Assembly (NCBI GenBank): GCA_948805675.1
Contig: CAQIBN010000009.1
Coordinates: 15,566-79,565 of the forward strand
From: an uncultured Clostridia bacterium
GTDB lineage: Bacteria; Bacillota; Clostridia; TANB77; CAG-508
Length of the DNA: 64,000 nucleotides
Direction: 5' to 3'
In this document: positions 52,028 to 61,907 of the stretch, piece after piece
Layout of the letters: each line of letters starts with the position of its first letter
How positions within the stretch are numbered: position 1 is the first letter of the stretch
Notes under the pieces: model-generated
Databases searched by the model: none
What the model was told of the DNA's origin: nothing
The model's input: the letters and a program-made list of their open reading frames with translations, nothing else
Program-made: the position numbers and the translations under genes

Positions 52028-52654
52028 TTATGCTTTTACGCTTGTTTTTAATTTTAATATTGCACCTTTAGCTCCTGGTACACTACCTTTTACTAAAATT
52101 GCATTTTTATCTAAATCTACTTTTACAACATCTAGATTTTGTATTGTAACTGTAACTCTTCCCATATGTCCTGGAAGTTTTTTACCTTTAAATACTCTAC
52201 CTGGAGTTGATGTTGGTCCCATTGAACCTGGTCTTCTATGATACATAGAACCATGACCCATAGGTCCTCTTGATTGTCCATGACGTTTAATAACACCTTG
52301 GAATCCTTTTCCTTTTGAAGTTCCTTGTACATCGATTCTGTCTCCTGCTACAAAAGTATCAACTTTTATTTCATCTCCTACATTAACTCCATCTACTGAA
52401 TCCATTCTGAATTCTCTTAAATGTTTTTTTAGGTCTAATTTTGCTTTTGCAAAATGTCCTTTTTCTGGTTTATTTAATTTACTTTCCTTTACATCACCAT
52501 ATCCTAATTGAATAGCATTATATCCATCTGTTTCTACAGATTTAACTTGTGCTACTAAACAAGGACCTGCTTCTATTACTGTAACTGGAATAACTTTTCC
52601 TGTTTCATCAAATATTTGAGTCATTCCAACTTTTTTTCCTATTAATGTTTTCAT
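52028..52654 (-). CDS. rplC: 50S ribosomal protein L3
   Basis: L3 starts 50S assembly. The 208-residue product has [20 protein letters not shown], the [20 protein letters not shown] loop and the [20 protein letters not shown] extension. Confidence 0.98.
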   Translation of the reverse strand: MKTLIGKKVGMTQIFDETGKVIPVTVIEAGPCLVAQVKSVETDGYNAIQLGYGDVKESKLNKPEKGHFAKAKLDLKKHLREFRMDSVDGVNVGDEIKVDTFVAGDRIDVQGTSKGKGFQGVIKRHGQSRGPMGHGSMYHRRPGSMGPTSTPGRVFKGKKLPGHMGRVTVTIQNLDVVKVDLDKNAILVKGSVPGAKGAILKLKTSVKA

Positions 52655-52793
52655 TTTTCCCTCCTAATACTATTGGCTGATGCTTCTGTTTTCTATATTT
52701 ATAGTACATCAGCTTGGTCTTATAGAAACCGTTTTTATTTTTGTTTTTAGTTAAAACCATTTTAGTAATATTTATATAAAATAAATTTTATGA

Positions 52794-53126
52794 TTATAAC
52801 TTAATTTCAATATCAACACCTGCTGGTAAGTCTATTTTCATAAGACTATCTACAGTTTTTTGTGTTGGGTAAAGAATATCGATAACTCTTTTATGTGTTC
52901 TCATTTCAAATTGTTCTCTTGAATCTTTGTGTTTGTGTGGAGAACGTAGTATTGTTATGATTTCTTTTTCTGTTGGTAGTGGAATAGGACCTGAAACTTT
53001 TGCTCCTGTTCTTTTAGCAGTATCTACTATTTTTTCAGCAGACTGTTCTAAAACTACATGATCATAAGCTTTTAATCTTATTCTGATTTTTTCGCTTGCT
53101 ACCGCATTTCCTGTTACTGTTGCCAT
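52794..53126 (-). CDS. rpsJ: 30S ribosomal protein S10
   Basis: S10 is first in the S10 operon and also partners NusB in antitermination. The 110-residue product has [40 protein letters not shown] and the end [16 protein letters not shown]. The N-terminus ([10 protein letters not shown]) is about seven residues longer than usual. AAGGAGGG precedes the ATG. One CGG is out of frame (GCG GTA). Confidence 0.97.
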   Translation of the reverse strand: MATVTGNAVASEKIRIRLKAYDHVVLEQSAEKIVDTAKRTGAKVSGPIPLPTEKEIITILRSPHKHKDSREQFEMRTHKRVIDILYPTQKTVDSLMKIDLPAGVDIEIKL

Positions 53127-53149
53127 GTAAATTTCCCTCCTTAAAATAT

Positions 53150-53380
53150 TTTTATTTTTGGTCGGAAGTTATAACGCACCCAGGTGTTTCCTTTTTACCT
53201 ATATAAAAACCCAAGTATTGCATGATATTCTTGGGATAAGTGCTTTTTATTTTCAATAACTTACCGCCTTGGTCTAAGCCACGACATACTCCATAGAAGT
53301 TCCCTCCAAACCTAGATTATTCTAAGATTGTAGCCACATTCTACTTCATCGCTAATCTTACATGCCTTTCTATTATATAC
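53150..53380 (-). promoter_or_regulatory. Structured leader of the S10 operon (candidate)
   Basis: This is the non-coding region upstream of rpsJ, richer in GC than other gaps. The minus strand contains AATACTTGGGTTTTTATA and GGAAACACCTGGGTGCG, resembling the AACACC-GG-TGCG element often found before rpsJ in Firmicutes, and a self-complementary pair CTTGGG ... CCCAAG. It is probably an r-protein or antitermination leader; the class is not certain. Confidence 0.5.
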
Positions 53381-53438
53381 TCTAAATGCTGTAATGTCAA
53401 TACATTTTTAGCATATTTTGTAATTTTTCGAAAGTAAA

Positions 53439-53471
53439 AAAAGAAGATGAATATTTTAATCATCTTCTTTC
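53439..53471 (-). terminator. Terminator of spoVG
   Basis: AAAGAAGATGA pairs with TCATCTTCTTT, with a T run on the minus strand, eight bases after the spoVG stop. Confidence 0.88.
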
Positions 53472-53476
53472 ATTTA

Positions 53477-53788
53477 TTATTCTGCTGTTTCTTCTGAAGA
53501 TGCTTCTTCAGTTTCAACTGATGTAGCTTCTTCAGTTTCTGGAGCATTGTATACTTCAAATATAGCATTTTGAATTTTTTCTCTTGTTTCACGATTAATT
53601 GGATGAGCTATATCTTTGTATTCTCCATCGAAAGATTTTTTGCTTGGCATAGCAATAAATAATCCTTTTTGACTTTCGATAACTTTAATGTCACGTACAA
53701 CAAATTCATTATCGAATGTTACAGAAGCAACAGCTTTCATTCTGTTTCCTGAATTAACTTTTTTTAAACGTACATCTGTAATTTGCAT
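53477..53788 (-). CDS. spoVG: SpoVG, RNA/DNA-binding sporulation and division regulator
   Basis: SpoVG binds nucleic acids and affects asymmetric septation and many surface genes. The start is taken as ATG 53788, preceded by GGAAGGCGG, giving [20 protein letters not shown], then the FIAMPSK segment and [20 protein letters not shown]. That makes 103 residues including an acidic, repetitive tail ([20 protein letters not shown]). A sigma-H-type promoter lies upstream, as in B. subtilis. Confidence 0.95.
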   Translation of the reverse strand: MQITDVRLKKVNSGNRMKAVASVTFDNEFVVRDIKVIESQKGLFIAMPSKKSFDGEYKDIAHPINRETREKIQNAIFEVYNAPETEEATSVETEEASSEETAE

Positions 53789-53845
53789 TTGAGCACCGCC
53801 TTCCAATGTTATAAAAATTTTGTACATATTATATGTACTAGTATA

Positions 53846-53872
53846 TTATTCACCAAAAAAATAATTTATCCT
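53846..53872 (-). promoter_or_regulatory. Candidate sigma-H promoter of spoVG
   Basis: On the minus strand AGGATAA is followed after 11 bases by GGTGAATAA, matching the sigma-H consensus (AGGAWWW, 11-12 bases, RNNGAATWW). It lies about 58 bases before the spoVG start. B. subtilis spoVG is a classic sigma-H gene. Confidence 0.8.
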
Positions 53873-54324
53873 TCTTATTTTTACATTTTTTTCTTAATTA
53901 GTATAATTTTAACTTTTTTGGTAAATACTACATATAATAAGATAAATAATTTCTTTGCTTATTATTTCCTTATTTTTATTATATATTCAAAAGAATATTA
54001 ATAATATACTTTATAAAAGATGATAAATTTTTATTTTAAAATATAGTATTTTATTTATTTTTATTTTAATTATTTTACTATATTAAAAATATTATTTTAT
54101 ATACAAATTAATAACTTATTTGTTGATATATTTCATCTCTTAGACTTAAATATTTTTTATTCCTAATTTATGTAGCCAGATATTATAAAAAAATTCATTC
54201 TATATTTAAGTAGATGTATCATTAAACATTTTTTATAAATATCTTCCTATGTACTAATTTTGTTAAATTAGGCATACTTGTAACTAAATATTTAAAATTT
54301 TGCACTTTTTATGCAAAAATTTTA
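53873..54324. other. Divergent intergenic region between spoVG and murC
   Basis: About 450 bases of AT-rich DNA with no gene seen. It separates two divergent promoters, sigma-H-type leftwards and sigma-A-type rightwards. Confidence 0.5.
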
Positions 54325-54353
54325 TTGAAATATATCTTTTTTGAGTATATAAT
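54325..54353 (+). promoter_or_regulatory. Sigma-A promoter of murC
   Basis: TTGAAA (54325-54330) and a perfect TATAAT (54348-54353) are separated by exactly 17 bases, about 40 bases before the murC start. Confidence 0.85.
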
Positions 54354-54393
54354 AGGCTAGGTTAAAGATTTTAATTAAGGAGCGTGGCTCAAA

Positions 54394-55779
54394 TTGGCTA
54401 ATTTAGATGAATTAAAACAATATAAAAATATACATATGATAGGAATTGGTGGTACTAGTATGAGTGGTATTGCCGAGATATTAAAAAATTGGAACTTTAA
54501 TGTAACTGGTTCTGATTTAAATCCAACAGAAAATACAAATAAGTTAATAAAAAGTGGTATTAGAGTTACTATAGGTCATGATTTACAAAGTTTATCAAGA
54601 GCAGATGTTGTTATTTATACTGCTGCAATTCCTAATGATGATATAGAAATGAAAAAAGCAAAAGAACTTCATATTCCTACTATTGAAAGAGCTGACTTTT
54701 TAGGTTTAATTACTAAAGCTTTTAAAAATACCATTTGTGTTTCAGGTACACATGGAAAATCTACAACAACATCTATGCTTTCTGTTTGTTTTTTAGAAGC
54801 ATGTAAAGATCCATCTATTCAAGTTGGTGCAGAATTAAAACAATTAAATGGTAACTATAGAGTTGGTAATAGTGAATATTTTATTATAGAAGCTTGTGAA
54901 TATGTTGAAAGTTTTTTAAAGTTTTTTCCAAAAACAGAAATAATATTAAATATAGATAATGACCATTTAGATTATTTTAAAGATTTAGAACATATAAAGA
55001 CTTCTTTTGCTAAATATGTACGATTACTTCCTGATGATGGTTTACTTGTATTAAATGCAGATGACATTAATTCTTCACATCTATCTAGATTTACTACTGC
55101 AAAAACTATTACTTATGGAATAAAAAATGAACATGCCAATTTCCTTGCAAGAAATATACAATTTGACCAAAATGGCTTTCCAAGTTTTGATGTATATTTT
55201 AATAATACATTTTACAAAACAATTAAATTATCTGTACCTGGAATTCATAATGTATCAAATGCTTTAGCTTGTATTTGTGTGTGTTATATGTATGGACTAG
55301 AAAAAGAAGATATAAAAAATGGATTATTAAAATTTACAGGAACTCATAGAAGATTCGAATTTGTAGGTTCTTTTAATAATGTAAATGTTTATGATGATTA
55401 TGGTCATCACCCTACTGAAATTACAGCAACTGCGAATGCTCTAAAAAATAAAAAATATAATCAATCATGGGTAATATTTCAACCTCATACTTATAGTAGA
55501 ACTAAAAACTTATTAAAAGATTTTGCTAAAGCTTTAATAAATTTTGATAATATTATTATTACAGATATTTATGCTGCAAGAGAAAAAAATACTTATAATA
55601 TAAGTTCAAAAGAATTAGCAGAAGAAGTAGCTAATTTAGGAAAAAAGGCTTATTACATGCCTAGCTTTTCTGAAATTGTTAATTTTGTTCATACACATGC
55701 TATTTCTAATGATATAGTAATCACTCAAGGCGCTGGAACTATTACAAAAATTGGCCCAATGCTTGTAAATAAAAAATAG
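54394..55779 (+). CDS. murC: UDP-N-acetylmuramate--L-alanine ligase
   Basis: MurC adds L-alanine to UDP-MurNAc, the first peptide step of the cell wall. The 461-residue product has IHMIGIGGTSMSGIAEILKN, the ATP loop GTHGKSTTTSM, DNDHLDYF, YDDYGHHPTEI and FQPHTYSRTKNL. The start is TTG at 54394, after AAGGAG at 11 bases; no better ATG fits. It uses CGA for an arginine (codon 210, 55021-55023) and has no CGG. It is the largest plus-strand gene, with its own promoter and terminator. Confidence 0.97.
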   Translation: MANLDELKQYKNIHMIGIGGTSMSGIAEILKNWNFNVTGSDLNPTENTNKLIKSGIRVTIGHDLQSLSRADVVIYTAAIPNDDIEMKKAKELHIPTIERADFLGLITKAFKNTICVSGTHGKSTTTSMLSVCFLEACKDPSIQVGAELKQLNGNYRVGNSEYFIIEACEYVESFLKFFPKTEIILNIDNDHLDYFKDLEHIKTSFAKYVRLLPDDGLLVLNADDINSSHLSRFTTAKTITYGIKNEHANFLARNIQFDQNGFPSFDVYFNNTFYKTIKLSVPGIHNVSNALACICVCYMYGLEKEDIKNGLLKFTGTHRRFEFVGSFNNVNVYDDYGHHPTEITATANALKNKKYNQSWVIFQPHTYSRTKNLLKDFAKALINFDNIIITDIYAAREKNTYNISSKELAEEVANLGKKAYYMPSFSEIVNFVHTHAISNDIVITQGAGTITKIGPMLVNKK

Positions 55780-55788
55780 CTTATTTTT

Positions 55789-55848
55789 AAAGAGAATAAG
55801 TCTAAACTAACACATTAAGCAAAGTGTTAATTTAGACTTATTCTCTTT
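55789..55848. terminator. Long bidirectional terminator after murC
   Basis: A nearly perfect 25-base stem (outer AAAGAGAATAAGTCTAAA, inner TAACAC/GTGTTA) with flanking A and T runs, nine bases after the murC stop. It could act in both directions. Confidence 0.9.
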
Positions 55849-56016
55849 ATTCGGTATTAGTATATTTTAGTAGATTTGTTACAATTTTTTTATATTCTAG
55901 TTATTCATAAAGTACATATTATAGTAATATTGCATAACAATTAAAACGCTAAAGATTGTTATAAACATTTTACATTTTTTTACAATATCACTATTTATTA
56001 ATCTTTTTATCAATTT

Positions 56017-57111
56017 TTATTTATTTCTATAATCTGTAACACTAAGTTCTGGATAAACAAATTCTATTCCCTCTTTAGTAAACTTTCCTTCTTCTAAATG
56101 ATTTTTAAAAAATTCATCCTGACCTTTTAAGAAATATTTATATTTTATATTATTATCTAACTTTCCATTTCCTATAATTATTGGGTCATCCCATGTAGTA
56201 TCTACTGCATACCATGAACCATTTAAATACACATAATTCCATGCATGCTTTTCTGTTTCGCCATTTTCATCAGTTCCAGTACCACAAACTAAAACACATG
56301 GTATATTTAACTCATCTAATAAATATTTAAATGTTTTTGCATATCCTTCACATACTACTTCTTTTTTTACTAATCCTCCATAAATGTTCGAATTATTTGT
56401 TTTAGTTGTTGTTACATCATATTTTACATTATCTATAATCCAGTTATGAGCATATACTACTTTAGCAAAATCATTATTTGGTATATTCTTAACAATTTCT
56501 TGTTTTATTTTTCTTATTTCATTCATTGAAACATCTACTTCTTCTTTTGATTCCCAACCATCTGCTAAACTATTTTTATTGCTTTGATTTTGTATGTATA
56601 ATTCATAATTCACTTTTAAACCTTTAGTTATTGTTTTTGTCATCAAACACATTTTATTAACATTAATATAATAAATCTCTGGGGTATCTAATTTAAAAGC
56701 ATCCCATGCATCTTGAAAATCCTGATTCAATTTTTCTTGACCACCTTGCTCTTTTAAAGTATTTTCTAATAATGACGGTAATCTTATATTATATGTACCA
56801 GTTTTCAAAATTTCTATATTATCTTTAAATACTCTATAAATTATTCTTGCATTAGAACCTAATTGATTATAATAGTAATTATCTAACTTTCCTTTATATT
56901 CCCCATTTACATTATTACTTGTTTGACTAATAATATCTTGTATTTCAGCTTCACTATATATTTCATTTTGTTTCTCTTTTAATCCTAATTCCTCTAATCT
57001 ATAAGGAATATTTTCCAATTGTATAATCAATTCATCTTTATAATAATATATTCCAAGTAAACAGCTTACTATTATTAATATAAGTATTAATCTTTTTATA
57101 AACTTCTTCAC
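56017..57111 (-). CDS. Exported transglutaminase-like cysteine protease/peptidase
   Basis: The 364-residue protein has one N-terminal membrane helix (about 5-24) and an external C-terminal transglutaminase-like domain. The catalytic triad is visible as Cys in VVCEGYAKTFKYLL, His in KHAWNYVYL and Asp in WYAVDTTWDDP. The region from about 60 to 200 is of unknown fold. Members of this group in Clostridia are surface proteins thought to act on the cell wall or on proteins. It is isolated between terminators. Confidence 0.88.
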   Translation of the reverse strand: MKKFIKRLILILIIVSCLLGIYYYKDELIIQLENIPYRLEELGLKEKQNEIYSEAEIQDIISQTSNNVNGEYKGKLDNYYYNQLGSNARIIYRVFKDNIEILKTGTYNIRLPSLLENTLKEQGGQEKLNQDFQDAWDAFKLDTPEIYYINVNKMCLMTKTITKGLKVNYELYIQNQSNKNSLADGWESKEEVDVSMNEIRKIKQEIVKNIPNNDFAKVVYAHNWIIDNVKYDVTTTKTNNSNIYGGLVKKEVVCEGYAKTFKYLLDELNIPCVLVCGTGTDENGETEKHAWNYVYLNGSWYAVDTTWDDPIIIGNGKLDNNIKYKYFLKGQDEFFKNHLEEGKFTKEGIEFVYPELSVTDYRNK

Positions 57112-57581
57112 TTTTTATCCTCTTTTCTTATTTATCATTTTTTCATTTAAAATAACTTTTGATACTTATTCTAATGATTGCATATCATAAATTACATCAT
57201 ATTTATATCTATTTTTCTTTAATAACTATAAATTCTTTTTGTTTATCTTATATTCTACTTGTTTGATATTAACATATATTTTTATTATATCATACTAATT
57301 TTTTATAGCATAGATAAATCTATTATTTTTATTTGGTTTTTATTACCAAAAGTTACTCATAACCTTTAATTATTAATAAAATGTAAAAAATAAGCTACAA
57401 ATATATTTCAATCTATGTTCTTTTAGGAAAATTATACATATAAGTACCATATTGGGTTACAGACCTTTTTTCAAAAAAAGATTATTACAGAATAAAAAAA
57501 CAGATTCAAAATATTTAAGAGATAAAGAGAAAATATGTTTAATTTTTCATGGTCAATTTTTGTAAAAATCGTGTACAATTA

Positions 57582-57649
57582 TTTTATGTAATTGGAAGGC
57601 TCTATTTATTAAACTTTACTCTATACTATAACTTTCCTATTATACAAAA
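57582..57649. repeat. Dispersed hairpin element, copy A
   Basis: This shares TTTTATGTAATTGGAAGGCT, ACTTTACTCTATACTATA and ACTTTCCTATTATA with copies at 62251 and 22903. It is preceded by GTACAATTA as in copy B. Confidence 0.7.
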
Positions 57650-57708
57650 AAGCATCCTTTTATATTTCTCCACTATTTAAGTAGTTTAACATATAAGGAT
57701 ACTTTTTT
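57646..57708 (-). terminator. Terminator of spoIVB
   Basis: AAAAAAGTATCCTTATAT on the minus strand pairs with ATATAAAAGGATGCTTTTTT, ending in a T run just after the spoIVB stop. Confidence 0.85.
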
Positions 57709-57712
57709 AATT

Positions 57713-58979
57713 TTAAGTAGTTTTCATCTGTTTTATCATCATATCAGCAAAAACTCCATATCCAACTGTGGGGTCATTTACTAATACATGTGTTACAGAA
57801 CCAACAAATTTTCCATTTTGTAATATAGGTGAACCACTCATACCTTGAACTATTCCACCTGTTTTTTCTAATAATCTTTCATCTGTTATTTTTATTAACA
57901 TACTTTTATTATCAAAGTTATTACTTGTATATACTTTCTGAATTTGAATCTTATAATTTTCTTTTTTTCCATTCTCTAGTTCACAAATAATTTCCGCTTC
58001 TCCTTGTTTTATTTCATCTCTTAAAGCAACTTCTACTTCTTCATTAGAACTTATTCCTAATTTGCCTTTTTTACTTACAGTTCCATATATACCAAATGAT
58101 GTATTTTTAGCTACATCTCCAATTTTTTCACCTGTTTCTATACTTCCTTTAATTTCTCCAGGCTTGCCTTTTTCTCCTTTTATTATTGAAATAATATTTG
58201 TTGTAACTAATTCTCCATTTGCTATATTCATAATATCACCAGTATCTACATCTGTTATTCCATGTCCTAATGCACAAAACATTCCAGATTCAGGTTCATA
58301 AAAACTTGCAGTCCCAACTCCACCTCCGTGCATCTCTTACCCAAAGTCCTAATTTATATTCAGTACTAGATGTTTTAACAGGAGTAATATTAGTTACCTT
58401 AGTATCTGAATCTCTTACATATTTTACTTCTATATTATCCCCTTTAGATTTATTAACTGTATCTATTAGTTCTGCTATACATGTTACTGTAACATCATCA
58501 ACTTCAACAATCATATCTCCTTCTTGTAATCCTGTATTTTCATATGGTTTATATTTATTTTTGTCTTCTCCCTGCACTTCTGACATTCCAACTACCATTA
58601 CTCCTTTTGTATACAATTTAAGCCCTATTGCATTTCCTAATGGTATTACTTTTGTTCTATTTATTACATTAACTTCTATCTGTTTTAATGGTATACTATT
58701 AAACAAGTTTAAGCTAAGATTTGTTTTTCCAATCTGACTTACCTTATTTTCTGTAAGATTTGTTGCAGTTTGCATAGTATTATTATCTGTTAATAATCTC
58801 GAATCTAATTTTCCTACTTCTTTTATTTGAACTCCATAAATTCTGTTTAAATTTATACTCTCTCCTTCAAATACAATTATATTATCTGGAAATAAAGTTA
58901 TATATGCAACATATATATATATTATAATTAATAAAAAAATAAATAAAATTGGTCTTATTTTTTTCATAAAATACCTCAC
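57713..58979 (-). CDS. spoIVB: SpoIVB serine peptidase, via +1 frameshift
   Basis: SpoIVB is secreted from the forespore and triggers SpoIVFB-dependent activation of sigma-K. The first frame has an N-terminal membrane helix (about 9-29) and a PDZ domain (VIPLGNAIGLKLYTKGVMVV, TGLQEGDMIVEVDD) and ends GLWVRDA. The second gives GGGVGTASFYEPES and the SA peptidase domain with the catalytic His (ALGHGITD) and Ser (GMSGSPIL). Joined by skipping the C at 58328 it is 421 residues (426 in B. subtilis). Without the shift the peptidase domain is missing. Confidence 0.95.
58326..58328 (-). other. +1 frameshift site at CGG in spoIVB (codon 218)
   Basis: Zero frame reads AGA GAT GCA CGG AGG TGG AGT; skipping C gives GAT GCA GGA GGT GGA GTT GGG (D-A-G-G-G-V-G), where the family has D-A-x-A-G-V-G. 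The preceding codon is GCA and the restored codon is GGA. Confidence 0.92.
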
Positions 58980-59494
58980 TTATTTTATGATATCCATTTT
59001 TATTTATTTTTAAACAAGAAAATAAGCTCATATATTAAATATCTAGTTTTTTCACAACTTCTCCATTTAGTCTCCCATAGTATATAATTATCTTCTATTG
59101 TTAAAACATATACATCTTTTAATTGTTGAGTTTTTCTTTATTTTCTAAAAAAATTTTTTTATTTATATATTTATTAATTTAATTACTAATTCCTATTATA
59201 ACTAATGTTATAAACATTCCTAATAAAATTGAATTTCTTGCCTTTGTTTGAATTGAATGTTTTCATATGTTTACCATCCCCCACTTTTTATTACATAATA
59301 CTACTAATTCTTTTCTACAATAAAACCTTATAAAACACATTAATATAGAGCTTTGTACCAAAGATTTAATATATTTATAACATTAATGTAATAAATAGAA
59401 AACTAAATAATGACAACATAAATTTTAAATATATTATCATTATTTAGTCTATTATTTTATTTCATTTACATTTAAGTTCATAAGTGACAGTGTT
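58980..59494. other. Gap with a possible gene remnant
   Basis: No intact gene. On the minus strand near 59010-59145 there is a start-less open stretch (YVLTIEDNYILWETKWRSCE) that may be the remnant of a gene. Confidence 0.3.
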
Positions 59495-59908
59495 TCATCT
59501 TCTAAATCTTCTTGTATAATTTTGTGGAGTATAAAAATCACCTCTAGAACATATACAACAAGAATTATTATCATCATTATTGTCATTTTCTCCACAAATG
59601 CAATTATTATTCGAGTTATTATTGCAATTATTTTCATTGTTATTACAATTATTATTTGAGCAATTATTTAAGCAATTTTTAATAAATTTACATATTGTTT
59701 TAACAAGCACAGCTGTTATAAATGCAAGTATTGTATAAACTATAGCAAATACTAAGAAACTTGAATCAAAAGCAGCAAATGTAACAATTAAAAATATTGC
59801 AAAAAATGTTGCTGCTACCAATATTGGACAATCTAATATTTTTTCTAATACTATAGCTAATATAATTGTTGCAACAGGTAAAGCAAAAAATAGTAATAAA
59901 GTGTTCAT
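59495..59908 (-). CDS. DUF2651-like membrane protein with Asn/Cys-rich tail
   Basis: The 137-residue protein has three hydrophobic helices (about 2-20, 27-48, 50-75; FFALPVATIILAIVLEKIL at the start) in the layout of DUF2651 proteins. A C-terminal tail from about 80 is rich in asparagine and has ten cysteines (for example NNCSNNNCNNNENNCNNN and SCCICS). The tail is low-complexity and might bind metal or be disulfide-linked. Function unknown. Confidence 0.6.
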   Translation of the reverse strand: MNTLLLFFALPVATIILAIVLEKILDCPILVAATFFAIFLIVTFAAFDSSFLVFAIVYTILAFITAVLVKTICKFIKNCLNNCSNNNCNNNENNCNNNSNNNCICGENDNNDDNNSCCICSRGDFYTPQNYTRRFRR

Positions 59909-60003
59909 ACAAAAATCCTCTCTTTCTATGTATCATTTTCGTTTTGTATATATTATTCTTCATTACTATTTTTGGTTACAAATGTAAATATAGTTTGTAC
60001 ACT

Positions 60004-60744
60004 TTATTCGTATTCAACACTAAGTAAATACAATCCTTGTGGTGGAAGAGTTTTTCCTGCTCTAGTTCTGTCTTTGGAATCAATTATTTCTTTTATATCT
60101 TCTGCTTTTATTTTTCCAAGACCAACATCTAATAATGTTCCAGATATTATTCTAACCATATTATATAAAAAGCCATTTCCTGTAAGTTCTATATATATTC
60201 TATCATTTTCCTTATAAAGATTTGTACTATAAATAGTTCTTACACTACTTTTACTACTTGTTCCACTTGCTTTAAATCCTTTAAAATCGTGTTCTCCTTC
60301 AAATTCTTTTATAGCTTTTTTCATTTCTTCTAAATTTAAACTAATTGAAAAATGATATTCTAAATTTCTATAAATTGCTGTACCATATTTTGAATTATTT
60401 ATAATATATCTGTATGTTTTTTTCTTACAAGAATATCTACTATGAAATCTCTCATCTACCTCTTCTGCTTTTTTTATAATAATTGAATTTTTTAGTCTTG
60501 AATTAATTGCTATAGCCATTTTGTTTATTGGTATTTTGCAATTTGTCTTAAAATTTGCAACTTGTCCTAATGCATGTACACCTGCATCTGTTCTTCCTGA
60601 TGCAATTAAATTTATATCATCCTCTCCTGTAATACTACTAATTACCTTTTCAATTTCACCTTGTATATTTAATTTATTAGGTTGTTTTTGCCATCCATTA
60701 AAATCTTTTCCATCATATTCTATAACTAATCTTATATTTCTCAT
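60004..60744 (-). CDS. truA: tRNA pseudouridine synthase A
   Basis: TruA makes pseudouridine at positions 38-40 of tRNAs. The 246-residue product has VIEYDGKDFNGWQKQPNKLN, the catalytic aspartate in ASGRTDAGVHALGQVANF, and the end LPPQGLYLLSVEYE. It is intact and in the same direction as cdaA, 222 bases downstream of it. Confidence 0.97.
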   Translation of the reverse strand: MRNIRLVIEYDGKDFNGWQKQPNKLNIQGEIEKVISSITGEDDINLIASGRTDAGVHALGQVANFKTNCKIPINKMAIAINSRLKNSIIIKKAEEVDERFHSRYSCKKKTYRYIINNSKYGTAIYRNLEYHFSISLNLEEMKKAIKEFEGEHDFKGFKASGTSSKSSVRTIYSTNLYKENDRIYIELTGNGFLYNMVRIISGTLLDVGLGKIKAEDIKEIIDSKDRTRAGKTLPPQGLYLLSVEYE

Positions 60745-60956
60745 ATTATCACCTTTTTTATTTTTAAAGCAGATGTGCTAAATAAAAACACATCTGCATA
60801 AAATATTTCAAAATATCTATATACTTTTATATCTAAAACTCTTAAGCCTTAATAATATTTATATTATAATTAATTACAATATAACCTTTTCATAAACTTA
60901 ACCATATTAGTATTATAAGATTTTTCAATACTATCTTAATTAATATTTTAAAGTAT

Positions 60957-61878
60957 TTATTTAGTATTATCTCCGATTACTATTTTTTGACTTAATTTTT
61001 AATCTAAATGCTTCTTTTCTAGTTTTTTTATCTTCTTTATATCTATCAGAAACTATATTTTTTATTAATATTTTTTTCAAAGCATCTTCTTTTAAATCTG
61101 CAATTAAAGTTCCATCTCTTGCAATAGATATTTTACCAGTTTCTTCTGAAATTACTATTGCAATAGCATCTGATTCTTTAGAAATTCCAATTGCAGCTCT
61201 ATGCCTTGTTCCCAATTCTTTAGCAATATCTTGACTACTAGCAAGTGGCAAAATACATGCACCTGAAACAATTTTATTTTCACTTATAATTACAGCACCA
61301 TCATGTAGTGGAGTATTTGGTGTAAATATATTTACTAATAATTGTGGTGATACTTCTGCATTTAAAACAACACCAGTTTCTATTATATCTTTTATTTTAA
61401 TTTCTCTTTCTATTACAATTAATCCACCTGTTCTACTTTTCGAAAGCTCTGTTGCTGCAATTACAATTTTATATATGTCTTCTTTTGTTTTTGTAATTAC
61501 ATCTTTATCTATCCCAAAAAATCTAGTAAATTTATTACTTCCTAATTGTTCTAAAGTTCTACGCAATTCTGGTTGAAATATAATTATTAATGCTATAACT
61601 CCATATGTCATAACAGATGTTAATATAAAGTTTAATATTTTTAAGTTTAATAAATCACTAACTGCTACAATTACTACAAAAAGTAATATTCCTTTTAATA
61701 ATTGTGCAACTCTAGACTTCTTTACAGATTTTACAAATTTATACCCTAAAAAGATAACAATAACTAAATCTAATATTAAAGATATTAATTTTACTGGATA
61801 TTGATATAATTCATTTATATATGCTATTACATTTAATCTAATAAATTGATTAAATGTATTTATAAAATTTTCTATCAT
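60957..61878 (-). CDS. cdaA: Diadenylate cyclase CdaA
   Basis: CdaA makes cyclic di-AMP, which controls potassium and osmolyte balance. Three membrane helices (about 32-48, 55-75, 80-100) precede the DAC domain with TPLHDGAVII (DGA motif) and LGTRHRAAIG (RHR motif). In zero frame it ends NSN-R-R after 303 residues; the penultimate arginine codon is CGG at 60973-60975. If CGG shifts here as elsewhere, the end becomes N-G-D-N-T-K with a stop at 60957. The usual partner cdaR does not follow. Confidence 0.94.
60973..60975 (-). other. In-frame CGG near the end of cdaA (possible +1 site)
   Basis: Zero frame reads AGT AAT CGG AGA TAA; skipping C gives AAT GGA GAT AAT ACT AAA TAA. This is the only in-frame CGG in the window that is not forced to shift by protein homology. 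The C-terminus is not conserved, so the sequence cannot decide. Confidence 0.6.
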
Positions 61879-61907
61879 ATAAATCTCCTATTTTTATATA
61901 AATACAA

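Larger units (their letters stand above)
57112..57712. other. 600-base gap between spoIVB and the transglutaminase gene
   Basis: No gene is seen; it holds hairpin repeat copy A and the spoIVB terminator. Confidence 0.5.
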
